Origin: Candidatus Kuenenia stuttgartensis
Lineage (GTDB): Bacteria > Planctomycetota > JAKEIC01 > DYIT01
Direction of reading: 5' to 3'
DNA: 43,559 nucleotides
Assembly (NCBI GenBank): GCA_020723505.1
Contig: DYIT01000023.1
Coordinates: forward strand, 7,279 to 50,837
A model generated the notes under the pieces. That model ran no database searches, had not been told where the DNA came from, and saw nothing but the letters and a program-made list of their open reading frames with translations. How positions within the stretch are numbered: the stretch's first letter is position 1; every line of letters starts with the position of its first letter. This document shows, piece after piece, positions 7,594 to 16,600 of the stretch. Both the position numbers and the translations under genes were made by a program.

Positions 7594-10500
7594 ATGAGCA
7601 TCAGGACAATCAACAACCGGTACGCGGTAATCAGATCCCTCGGCAGGGGGGTGACGGGCGAGGTCTTCCTCGTCAGGGACTCCTCGAAAGGGAGGGAAGT
7701 AGCGCTCAAGGTCCTCGACGGAATGGACCCCGGGCGCATCATCGCCGACAGCATCCGGCATGAATTCACGCTCCTTTCGCGCCTCTCCCATCCGAACCTG
7801 GTCGAGGTCTATGACTTCGGATTCATAGAGGGCACCGAAGTGCCGTTCTTCACCGAGGAATACATAGACGGGCCGGATTTCTTCCACGCGTTCGACCGGA
7901 TGGACGGCCGCGCGTTCATCGAGGCCGTGGTGCAGGTGCTTCGCGGTCTCGAATACATCCATTCGCGCGGCTTCATCCACAGGGACCTGAAGCCCCAGAA
8001 CATCCTCGTGGGGCTCGGAAGCGGCGGTGTGTCGGCGAAAATCCTCGACCTGAGCCTGGCCGGTCCCCAGGGGGCCGAGGACGGGGGAAAGGTAAGGGGG
8101 ACGGTCCTGTATCTGGCTCCGGAAGTAATCCGCGGGGGCGAGGTCGACCGGAGGACGGACTTGTACTCCCTGGGCGTGACGATTCACCACGTGCTCGAGC
8201 GGAAGCCGCCCTTCTCGGGATCATCCGTCAGGGAGGTGATTCGGCAGCAGCTCGAGAAGGAGCTTCCGCCCGTGTCGGACACGAGGTTCGGATTCTTCAC
8301 TGGCATCCTTTCGAGGATGACGGCGAAGAATCCGGAGATGAGGTTCCCGTCGGCCGACGCGGTCATAGAGGCCGTCAACGATGAGGCAGGCACTTCTTTC
8401 GCGAGGGAGACCGGCGAAACCAGGCTTTCCTACGCCCGCTCGATTCCGGTGATGAGCCGGTCGGGTCCCCTGAAGGAGCTCACCGAGTGGCTCGACAGGC
8501 CTTCGGACGGAAGACCGGTCCCGGCCGTGTACTTTCTCGAGGGGGCGAGGGGGACGGGGAAGACGGCCCTTCTCAAGGAATTCAGGCGCGCGGTGCAGAT
8601 GAGCAACGTGCGCTTCATGGAAGGGAACCCTCCGAAGCCGCTCGAGACGCCGTACTGGGGTTTCCAGAACGTTCTCGAGGAGATGGTGAACCTCATAGGG
8701 CGGGATTCGGACCTCTTCGGGACCTACGAATCCTCCATATCCCGGCTCAACCCGCGCCTGTCCGGAAGCAGGCCCGCCCCTTCATGGCAGGGACCAATGG
8801 AAGAGGGCCAGAAGCTCAGGCTGCACTCGGAGATTTCCAGGTTCATCATGAAGGCGGCCGGGCGCGCGCCGATATGCCTGTGCTTCGACGATTTCGAGAA
8901 GGCCGACAGGGGGACGTTCGAGCTGGTGGGCGCGATTATCAGGTCGATGGATGAAGCCCAGAGGTCGCCGGTGTCGGCGGGCAACGGGCGGCCTGCGCCG
9001 CTTTCGATGATTCTGTCGTACAACCCGGACAACGTCTCGAAGAAGCGGTACGCGCTGATACGGGCGAAATTTCCCGAGCCCCTGTGCAGGAGGGTGGTGC
9101 TTTCAAACCTGGACGAGGAGGGGACGAGGGCTGCGCTGCGGGAGATGCTGGGGGACGCGGACGTGCCGGAAGGGTTCTGGAAACGGATGCACGAGCTTTC
9201 CGGCGGCAATCCCGGACTCATCGCTTCGGCCATCGAATCGCTCATGGAATCTGGAGGCCTTGTCCGCCGGGAAGGCAGGTGGTCGGTCACCGAGGAGGCG
9301 GCGAAGACGTTTTCTCCGCCCCCCGACCTGGCGGGAGCCATCCTGGCGAGGTTCAATTCGCTGGGACCCGACGCGAGGGTCGGGCTCCGGGTGCTGGGGC
9401 TTTCGGCGTGCGCGGTTCCGGGGCCGCTGCTGGCGTCCGCGGTCGAGCGGTGCGGCCGGGACGCGTTCGAGGCGATTCACGCGCTGCTTGCGGAAGGGCT
9501 GGTAACCAGGAAATTGCAGGGGGGCGAGGTGCGGTATTCCCTGGCGGAGCCCGCGTTCGCCGAGATTGCGTCGAGGATTTCCGAGGGACCGGCGGAAGCG
9601 GAGATGCACAGGATAATCGGGGAGGAGTCGGAGAAGTACCATCCTGCGCCGTCCTACGAGGTCTCCGCGGCGCTGGCGGAGCATTTCAAGCGGGCCGGCG
9701 ACATCGACAAGGCGCTCGCGCACCTGTTCAACGCCGCGGAGGGGTTCGCGCAACTCGGGGCCTTCAAGACCGCGCTCAAGGAATATTCGACGGGCCTGGA
9801 CCTGGTCAGAGCCGGGGGCGTGGCCATGCGCGGGAAGGCCGCGGAAATCCTGTTCAGGCGGGCGCATGTGTACAGGGTGCTCGGACGTTTCCAGGACGCG
9901 CTCGAGGACCTCGAGGACGCGCTGAAGACGGCCGAGGAGGACAAGTCGCAGCCCAAAGTGGCCCGCGCGCTGGCCCTGCTCGCCGAGCTCAACCTCCAAT
10001 GGGGCAAGTACTTCATGACCGAGGTTCTCGCGACGAGGGCGCGCGACCTGGCGCAGATGGGGGAGGACCGGGAGAACCTCCTTCTCGCCGAGACGCTTCT
10101 TGGGATGCTGGCTTTCAGGAGGGGCGAATACGTCGCTGCCGAGCAGAAGCTCGCGGCTGCGGAAGCCCTTTCGAGGGAACTCGGCAAGCCCGGGGAAACC
10201 GCGAGGATTCTGATGGAGATTGCGGGCGCGCAGCAGAGGCTCGGGAGGCTGCACGAGGCGCTGTCGAACCTCAGGAGCGCCCTGTCGCAATACAAGAGCC
10301 TGTCCGACGCGCAGGGGATTGCGAGCTGCCTTGCGAGCATAGGGAACACGCATTTCCTGATGGGCGAATACGACGACGCCCTTTCGCACTACCGCAAGGC
10401 GCTGCGGATAAACGGCGAGTCGGGCGACGTGAACGGGATGATTTCGGTCAACTACAGCATCGGCAACATCCTCCTCCAGATTGGGCTCTACCCTTCGGCG

Positions 10501-11376
10501 AGGAAGTATTTCGAGGCATCCATATCCCTCAGCAGGACCTTCGACCTTCCCGGGCAGACGGCGCAGAACAAGTCCGGGCTGGCGTTCCTCGACCTTGTGG
10601 AGGGGAGGCTGGGCTCAGCGCTGAGGCAGTTCGGGGAGAGCCTCGAGCAGTACCAGGCAATAGGCGCGAGGAGCGGGGCCTTGTGGGCGGGGGACGGAAT
10701 CGGGGTGGCGTATACGAGGCTGAACCAGTTCGAACGCGCCAGGGAGACCTTCTACGAGATTGCGCGAGACGTGGAGGAGACGGGGGAGATTCGCGTCTAT
10801 GCCGACGTCCTGATTAACCTGGCTGAACTGGAGCTCAGGGCCGGGGAGATGGAGAAGGCGGAGGATTTCGCGCGGCGGTCGCTCGCCCAGGCCAGGAAGG
10901 GTTCGCTGAAGGACTTCGAAACGAGCTTCCACCAGGTGATGGGCGAGATAGCGCTGGCGGGCAACGACCTCGACGGTGCCGAGGCGGAGTTCGCATCCGC
11001 GCTGGAGGCCGCCCGCTCGATGAGAATCGAGTCGAGCGCGGCGGAGGCGGAAGTGTCGCTGGCGAAGGTGCTCCTGGCGAAGGGCAGGCCGGAGGATGCG
11101 CTCGAATCGGCGGAGAAGGGCCTTGCGCAGGCGCGGAGGGAGAACTGCAGCCTGGTCATTCAGAGGGGCGCCGCGGCTGCCGGCGAGGCGCTGACCGGGC
11201 TGGGCGATTTCGGGCGCGCGGCGCATTTCATGAGGATTGCCCTCGAGCAGGTCGCCGCGACGCTCGACGACCTGGACGCGGAATACCACGAGCGCTACCT
11301 CGTCGACAAGAGGAGGCTCTTCGAGAGGTCAAGATGGCTGATAGAGAAGCTGACGCAGGGGAGAGCGCGTTCGTAA
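7594..11376 (+). CDS. Ser/Thr kinase - AAA/STAND ATPase - TPR signalling protein
   Basis: 1260 residues. The Hanks-type kinase domain (about 8-265) has the glycine loop LGRGVTGEVF, VALK with the ATP lysine near 39, HRDLKPQN (about 128-135) and GTVLYLAPEV. The DFG motif reads DLS, keeping the metal-binding Asp but losing Phe-Gly. From about 290 there is an AAA/STAND-type ATPase with P-loop GARGTGKT (about 316-323) and a Walker B-like CLCFDDFEKAD (about 430). From about 687 to 1230 there are many TPR units. PknK-type kinases share this order. Such proteins sense ligands or partners through the TPR/STAND part and phosphorylate targets. The last 43 bases overlap the diguanylate cyclase ORF, so the two are cotranscribed. 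Confidence 0.9.
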   Translation: MSIRTINNRYAVIRSLGRGVTGEVFLVRDSSKGREVALKVLDGMDPGRIIADSIRHEFTLLSRLSHPNLVEVYDFGFIEGTEVPFFTEEYIDGPDFFHAFDRMDGRAFIEAVVQVLRGLEYIHSRGFIHRDLKPQNILVGLGSGGVSAKILDLSLAGPQGAEDGGKVRGTVLYLAPEVIRGGEVDRRTDLYSLGVTIHHVLERKPPFSGSSVREVIRQQLEKELPPVSDTRFGFFTGILSRMTAKNPEMRFPSADAVIEAVNDEAGTSFARETGETRLSYARSIPVMSRSGPLKELTEWLDRPSDGRPVPAVYFLEGARGTGKTALLKEFRRAVQMSNVRFMEGNPPKPLETPYWGFQNVLEEMVNLIGRDSDLFGTYESSISRLNPRLSGSRPAPSWQGPMEEGQKLRLHSEISRFIMKAAGRAPICLCFDDFEKADRGTFELVGAIIRSMDEAQRSPVSAGNGRPAPLSMILSYNPDNVSKKRYALIRAKFPEPLCRRVVLSNLDEEGTRAALREMLGDADVPEGFWKRMHELSGGNPGLIASAIESLMESGGLVRREGRWSVTEEAAKTFSPPPDLAGAILARFNSLGPDARVGLRVLGLSACAVPGPLLASAVERCGRDAFEAIHALLAEGLVTRKLQGGEVRYSLAEPAFAEIASRISEGPAEAEMHRIIGEESEKYHPAPSYEVSAALAEHFKRAGDIDKALAHLFNAAEGFAQLGAFKTALKEYSTGLDLVRAGGVAMRGKAAEILFRRAHVYRVLGRFQDALEDLEDALKTAEEDKSQPKVARALALLAELNLQWGKYFMTEVLATRARDLAQMGEDRENLLLAETLLGMLAFRRGEYVAAEQKLAAAEALSRELGKPGETARILMEIAGAQQRLGRLHEALSNLRSALSQYKSLSDAQGIASCLASIGNTHFLMGEYDDALSHYRKALRINGESGDVNGMISVNYSIGNILLQIGLYPSARKYFEASISLSRTFDLPGQTAQNKSGLAFLDLVEGRLGSALRQFGESLEQYQAIGARSGALWAGDGIGVAYTRLNQFERARETFYEIARDVEETGEIRVYADVLINLAELELRAGEMEKAEDFARRSLAQARKGSLKDFETSFHQVMGEIALAGNDLDGAEAEFASALEAARSMRIESSAAEAEVSLAKVLLAKGRPEDALESAEKGLAQARRENCSLVIQRGAAAAGEALTGLGDFGRAAHFMRIALEQVAATLDDLDAEYHERYLVDKRRLFERSRWLIEKLTQGRARS

Positions 11377-13034
11377 TGGAGACGAGGGCGCTCATAGGCG
11401 ACCTCAAGAAGATTGAACGCAGGGGGGATCTCCGGTCAATCGGCGACGCGAGGGCGGCGCTGGATCTGGTCCACCGGATATCCGGGATTCTGAACCAGTT
11501 CTTCAACAACTTCGACGCCGCCATGAGCAGGGTCATCGACGTCGTGCTGGAGGTCACCGGAGGCATGAGGGGCGCGCTGCTCCTCCTGAACGAGTCGGAC
11601 GAGCTCGACGTCGCAGTGGCCAGGACGTCGGACGGCAGGGAAATCCCGAAGGGCGCCATATCGATTCCGGCCAGGCTCACGGAGGAGGTGTTCAGGCGGA
11701 AGACCGGCGTCTATCTGGCCGACGTCGCGGACTCCCAGGCGCAGGAGCCGGCGGGGTCGGACTTCAGGATTTCGTCGGCTATGTGCGTCCCTCTGAAGCA
11801 GTCCGCCGCGGCCGCGGGGCATGCGCTGGACGAACGCCGGGAGGAGGGGTCGGGAATCCCGGAGGAGGTGCTCGGGATGATCTACGTGGACAGCGAATCG
11901 CTTTCCGCGCCGCTCAACTCGGAGAGCATGTACCTCCTCGAGGCGATTTCAAATCATGCCACCGCCGCCCTGAAGAACGCCCGCGTGTACATGGAAGCGA
12001 CGAGGGATTCCCTGACCGGCCTCGCGCTCAGGAGGGTTTTCGAGCACCGGCTCAGGGAGGAGATTAAGAACTCGGGCAAGGACAACTCCCCGGTTTCCCT
12101 CCTCATGACGGATCTCGACCATTTCAAGTCGGTCAACGACACGTACGGCCATCAGGTCGGAGACGAGGCTCTGAGGCTGGCCGCCCAGGAGGCCCGGTCC
12201 TCGGTCAGGTCGACCGACCTCGTCGCGCGGTACGGCGGCGAGGAGTACGCGGTGATCCTCCCCGGGACGAAGGCGCAGGAGGCTCTCGCAGTGGCAGAAA
12301 AAATCCGCGAGCGGATTGCGGGGATAAAATTCGCGCAGGGCCGCGGGAAGATAACCGTGTCCGTCGGAATCGCCGAATATCCGGCGCATGCGGAAGGCGC
12401 CGAGGAACTCGTCAACCACGCCGACAAGGCCCTTTACCTCGCGAAGGAGCGGGGGAGGAACCGCGCGGTGGTCTGGTCCGAATCAATCGGCAGCCAGGCC
12501 GCGAGGGAGGACAAGCTCGCCGGCATACTCACGGGCGACTGGGCGAGGGACTACCGGAACGTTTCCATGCTGATAGAAACGCTCGAGCTCCTGAATTCGG
12601 CCGAGGACGTCCAGGGGACGATCAAGGCGGTGGTCGGGAAGATGGTGGAGATTACGGACGCGGACAGGGGGATCCTGCTTCTCGGCAAGGACGCGGACAA
12701 CCTGAAGGTGCACGTGGCTCTCGACAAATCCGGGAAGAAGCTCGGAGAGCCCGTGAGGTTCAGCTCCTCGGTCGTCCAGCGGGTATTCAGGGAGAGATCA
12801 CCGCTCGCCATAGTGGACGCCATAGACGGCCAGAACGAGCTGCCGACTCCGGAATCCGTGCTGAATCTCGAAATCAGGTCCATGATGTGCGCGCCCCTCA
12901 AGGCGCGCGGCAGGATGTTCGGCGCGATTTACGTGGATTCGCGGCGCAGGGCGCAGGGCTTCCTGCCTGCGGATCTGGCGTTCTTCAATGCGCTCGCGGC
13001 GCAGGCGGCCGTGGCGCTCGAGAGGAGGATTTGA
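11334..13034 (+). CDS. GAF-GGDEF-GAF diguanylate cyclase
   Basis: 566 residues from the ATG at 11334 (GAGAGG upstream); an alternative ATG at 11376 forms a TAATG junction with the kinase stop. A first GAF domain lies at about 30-215, the GGDEF domain at about 222-385, and a second GAF at about 405-566. GGDEF features are DSLTGLALRR, DLDHFKSVNDTYGHQVGD, the signature GGEEY (about 301-305) and SVGIAEYP. An RxxD inhibitory site (RSTD, about 292-295) sits five residues before the signature, so product inhibition is expected. It makes c-di-GMP from two GTP in the cytosol. The placement of a GAF on each side of GGDEF is uncommon. Co-expression with a Ser/Thr kinase suggests linked control. Confidence 0.92.
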   Translation: MADREADAGESAFVMETRALIGDLKKIERRGDLRSIGDARAALDLVHRISGILNQFFNNFDAAMSRVIDVVLEVTGGMRGALLLLNESDELDVAVARTSDGREIPKGAISIPARLTEEVFRRKTGVYLADVADSQAQEPAGSDFRISSAMCVPLKQSAAAAGHALDERREEGSGIPEEVLGMIYVDSESLSAPLNSESMYLLEAISNHATAALKNARVYMEATRDSLTGLALRRVFEHRLREEIKNSGKDNSPVSLLMTDLDHFKSVNDTYGHQVGDEALRLAAQEARSSVRSTDLVARYGGEEYAVILPGTKAQEALAVAEKIRERIAGIKFAQGRGKITVSVGIAEYPAHAEGAEELVNHADKALYLAKERGRNRAVVWSESIGSQAAREDKLAGILTGDWARDYRNVSMLIETLELLNSAEDVQGTIKAVVGKMVEITDADRGILLLGKDADNLKVHVALDKSGKKLGEPVRFSSSVVQRVFRERSPLAIVDAIDGQNELPTPESVLNLEIRSMMCAPLKARGRMFGAIYVDSRRRAQGFLPADLAFFNALAAQAAVALERRI

Positions 13035-13056
13035 TGAGCGGGCCGCGGGCGAAAAA

Positions 13057-13082
13057 AAAAAGGCGGGCTTCCGCCCGCCTTT
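13057..13082 (-). terminator. Bidirectional terminator between cyclase and histone genes
   Basis: A perfect 11-bp stem, AAAAGGCGGGC/GCCCGCCTTTT with loop TTCC, is flanked by A10 on the left. Read on the minus strand the hairpin is followed by T10, a strong terminator for the histone gene. On the plus strand it has four T residues and ends the kinase/cyclase transcript. Confidence 0.88.
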
Positions 13083-13104
13083 TCCGGCTTGCTTCCGTCT
13101 GGTT

Positions 13105-13302
13105 CTACAGATCCTTCGGCGACACGATTGATCTCTTGTTCGCCTGGCAGCGCTTAATCGCCTTCTCGATGAGGGCATAGACCTCTTCGCTGAGGGCCGG
13201 GACCAGGTCCCCTGCCGCCATCATCTTGTTGGCTTTCACGACTTCCTTGACCTTGGTGCCGACCACAAGGATTTCCCTCGTCTTCTTCGCGTTCTTGGTC
13301 AT
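13105..13302 (-). CDS. Bacterial histone-fold DNA-binding protein
   Basis: 65 residues, about 12 of them Lys or Arg. The pattern is a minimal histone fold: a short first helix (ILVVGTKVKEVVKAN), a long central helix (AALSEEVYALIEKAIKRCQAN-like, beginning at LVPALSEEV) and the closing NKRSIVSPKDL, equivalent to the R-(K/T)-V-x-x-x-D-(I/L) end of archaeal histones. The third helix is nearly absent, as in the characterised Bdellovibrio histone Bd0055. Bacterial histones of this type dimerise and coat or bend DNA. The gene stands alone with its own promoter (13379-13407), a good AAGGAG (13309-13314) and a strong terminator, consistent with high expression. The single-domain (non-doublet) form rules out the longer DUF1931 type. 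Confidence 0.82.
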   Translation of the reverse strand: MTKNAKKTREILVVGTKVKEVVKANKMMAAGDLVPALSEEVYALIEKAIKRCQANKRSIVSPKDL

Positions 13303-13378
13303 GGCTGACTCCTTCCCTTAAAATCGCCTCGGATTTGATTCTCCGGCTCGCGCCGGCCAAAAAGTACGACAAGGCGGG

Positions 13379-13407
13379 ATTCTACCTCCCGGGCCCTCCG
13401 GACGCAA
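13379..13407 (-). promoter_or_regulatory. Predicted promoter of the histone gene
   Basis: On the minus strand TTGCGT (13407-13402), a 17-bp spacer and TAGAAT (13384-13379) lie about 77 bp ahead of the ATG, giving a leader of about 70 nt. Confidence 0.5.
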
Positions 13408-13470
13408 TAGGGAAAATCCGGGAATCGCGCAAGGGCTCGAATGCCGTATTCGATGCCGTTCGACTACATC

Positions 13471-13517
13471 GCCGGTTGCCGGCATCGCCGACCTCGCGCC
13501 CGACTCTTCACCGCTGG
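13471..13517 (+). repeat. Dispersed intergenic repeat, copy A
   Basis: It contains GCCGGTTGCCGGC and then CGCGCCCGACTCTTCA-CCGCTGG, close to copies B, C and D. It lies in the 331-bp divergent gap between the histone and lipoprotein genes, between their two predicted promoters. Confidence 0.55.
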
Positions 13518-13528
13518 CGTATTGCGGC

Positions 13529-13573
13529 TTGAAAAGACGGGTAGCTGGAGTCATAATATAATTACGTTATTAT
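13529..13573 (+). promoter_or_regulatory. Predicted promoter and AT-rich palindrome of the repeat-lipoprotein gene
   Basis: TTGAAA (13529-13534), a 17-bp spacer and CATAAT (13552-13557), overlapping a perfect TATAAT (13557-13562). ATAATA (13553-13558) and TATTAT (13568-13573) form an inverted repeat over the -10 region, a possible operator. The start codon is at 13634. Confidence 0.45.
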
Positions 13574-13633
13574 CACTCGAGGGATTCCATCCGAATCCAG
13601 GAAACGCGGGAGAATCTGCGGTACGGAGGAAAC

Positions 13634-16600
13634 ATGAAAACCAGGAAATTCGCCGGAACCCGTCCGGGACGCTCGACATTCGCCGCGGCTGCATGCCTGA
13701 CGGCGGCGATTGCATTGTCGGTGTCGGCCGCGTCCGGGTGCAAGACCAAGAAGGACGACGACGACAACGCGAATCCGCTGACGATTTCGAACGCCCAGGC
13801 CGTTCCTGCTTCGGTCGTCCAGGGGAGCAACGTCCTCTTCTCGGCATCGGTCCATTCCTCGGCCGGTGCGGTCCTCCAGGTCTCCGCGGACCTGACCTCG
13901 GCGGGAGGCTCCGGCTCGCAGCTCCTTTACGACAACGGTACGAACGGCGACGTCACGCCAGGGGACGGCATATTCTCATATCTCCACGCGGTCCCCGTGG
14001 CCACGACGCCCGGATCGGCGTCCATCCCGGTCTCGGCGAGCGACGCCGCCTCCAATTCCGCTTCGGCTTCGATTTCCGTCACGATAATCCAGAACCAGCC
14101 TCCTGCCGCCTCGAACGGCCAGATTTCGCGCAACCCTGTCCCTCCGGGCGGCAGGGTCGTGTTCACCGTGGCGGTTTCCGACGGCGACGGGTCAATCGCT
14201 TCGGTCACGGCCGATTTGACTTCGGTCGGCGGTCTGGCGGCGGCGGCAATGTTCGACGATGGAACTTCCGGGGACAGCAGCGCCGGCGACGGGACGTATT
14301 CGCTCGAATTCATCGTCACCCCCGCAACGCCGACGGGCGCGAAGAACGTCACTTTCACCGCGACCGACAACGCTACGGCCACCGCGCAGACCGGGGTTTC
14401 GTTCAGCGTTTCGGGCAACATCGCCCCGCTCATGGTGAACGCGATGGTCAATCCGCCGACGCAGGTCCAGCGGCTTTCGGTCCTGTTCACGGTAGGCGCC
14501 ACCGACGCGGACGGCATCAATTCCGTGACCATAAACATCTCTTCCATAATGGGGGCTGCCGCGCAGCAGATGTACGACAACGGAACGAACGGCGACGCCA
14601 CCCCCGGGGACAACACCTACTCGTACAGGTACACGCTGCCGCAGAACTGCCCCGCCGGCACATGGAATCTGATTATGACCGCCACGGACGGGGCGGCCTC
14701 CACTAACTGGGCGTCGGTCACTCTCGTGACCGAAACGAACGATCCGCCGCACTTCCTCATCCCGCAGGCGGTCCCGAATCCGTCCTCCAGGAACCAGAAC
14801 GTCCTGCTTTCGGTATACGCGGCGGACAGCGACGGTACGGTCGCGTCGGTGCGCATCAACCTCGCGCCAATCGGCGGATCGGCGACGGCGACCATGTACG
14901 ATGACGGGACGAACGGCGACTACGCGGGCGGCGACTGGATCTTCACGCTGCGCTATACGATTCCGCTGGGGACCGCGGCCAGCAACTACTCTCTCACAAT
15001 CACCGGCACCGACGACGACGGCGTATCCGCGACCACGACTCTCAACATGTCGACCAACGCGAGCATCGCTCCGACGCTCAACACCCCCGTCGCCAATCCG
15101 AATCCGCAGGAAGTCGGGGCGAACGTCCTGCTTTCCGTGTACTCGACGGACGACGGTTCGGTCGCGTCCGTGACGGCGGACCTCTCGCTTCTCGGCGGAT
15201 CCTCCACACAGACCATGTACGACAACGGCACGAACGGCGACCCGGTCGGAGGTGACAGCACGTACACCTACAGGTACCTGATACCCGGGGCGACCGTTGT
15301 CGGGAACTACAAAATCAAGGTCACGGCTACGGATAACACCGCGATTACGAACACAATCGAGATACTCCTCACGGTGCAGCCGAACACGTCCCCCGTCCTG
15401 AGCAACGCAACGCTGAACCCGTCATTCGTCCTTCCTGCCCAGAACATACTGCTCACGGTGAACGTCTCCGACATGCAGGGGATGAGCAGCATCACCGTCA
15501 ATCTCGCCGCGATTGGGAGGAGCGCCTCTCAGACCCTGTACGACGACGGGACGAACGGCGACGTCACAAGCGGGGACGGCATCTTCTCGTACGCGTTCAA
15601 AGTGCCGGCCAACAATGGTCCGGGACCCGCGTCTTTCGGGATAACCGCCCAGGATACGCTTGGGCTGACGGCCATGACGTCGGTCTCGCTGAACGTTGCC
15701 ACGATAAAGCTCGAGCATGCCGGATTCCTGGAGGACATCCACGGGACCTCGGCGTCCGACGTCTATACGGTCGGAAACAGCAACCAGATTTATCACTTCA
15801 ACGGAACCGTGTGGAGAATGATCAATCCCGGCGTCTCCGGAGACTGGGAAGGCGTCTGGTGCGAATCCGCCGCTTCCGTCTGGGTCGGGGGCCCGTCGGG
15901 CAATGTCATCCATTTCGACGGAACCGACTGGACCAGCCGCAGCATCCCCGGCGCGGGAAGCTACACAATCCGCGCGTTCTGGTCCGACGGCACGGGAAAG
16001 GTGTACGCGGTAGGAGGGCTCCCCGGCGCGAACGACGGCGCGGTCGGGCCCGGGGCGGGCCCGAACGGAACCGACGACGGGCACATACTGGCGGTCTGGG
16101 CCAACGGCGCCTGGAGCACGCTCCTCGGCCCCACGGTCAACGACGATGACCTCAACGACATCTTCGGATCCGGTCCCAACGACATCGTCGCGGTCGGCGA
16201 CGACGGCAGGATCTTCCATTTCAACGGGTCTTCCTGGCTCAGCGAGACAATCCCCGCGTCTGCGCAGGACTTCTTCGGCGTATGGGGGTATACGGACACG
16301 GTCACGAGCTTCTACTGGGCCGTGTCGGGGCTGAACTCCGGCACCGCCAACGCGGCGATCTACTACTACAACGGCGCCACGTGGGCTTCCGTATCCGGCG
16401 TGCTGCCGGACACGGTCCTCAACCTCAGGGGGGTCCACGGCGTCACCGCGGGCGTTCCTCCGACGCTGTCCGCCGTCTATGCGACGGGCACCTATGCGTC
16501 CTCCAGGACCTACGGGGCGGTCTGGCAGTCCCAGAACGGCCAGAACTTCTCGCAGATTACGAACGCGTCTCCGCCTCCGGGATACAGCCCGAACTTCTTC

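Noticed and set aside
9084-10817. A 577-residue open frame inside the kinase/TPR gene (and a long one on the minus strand at 9103-10389)
   Set aside because: Shadows of a GC-rich real gene: Arg/Gly/Pro-rich translation without motifs, while the main frame has clear kinase, ATPase and TPR motifs.
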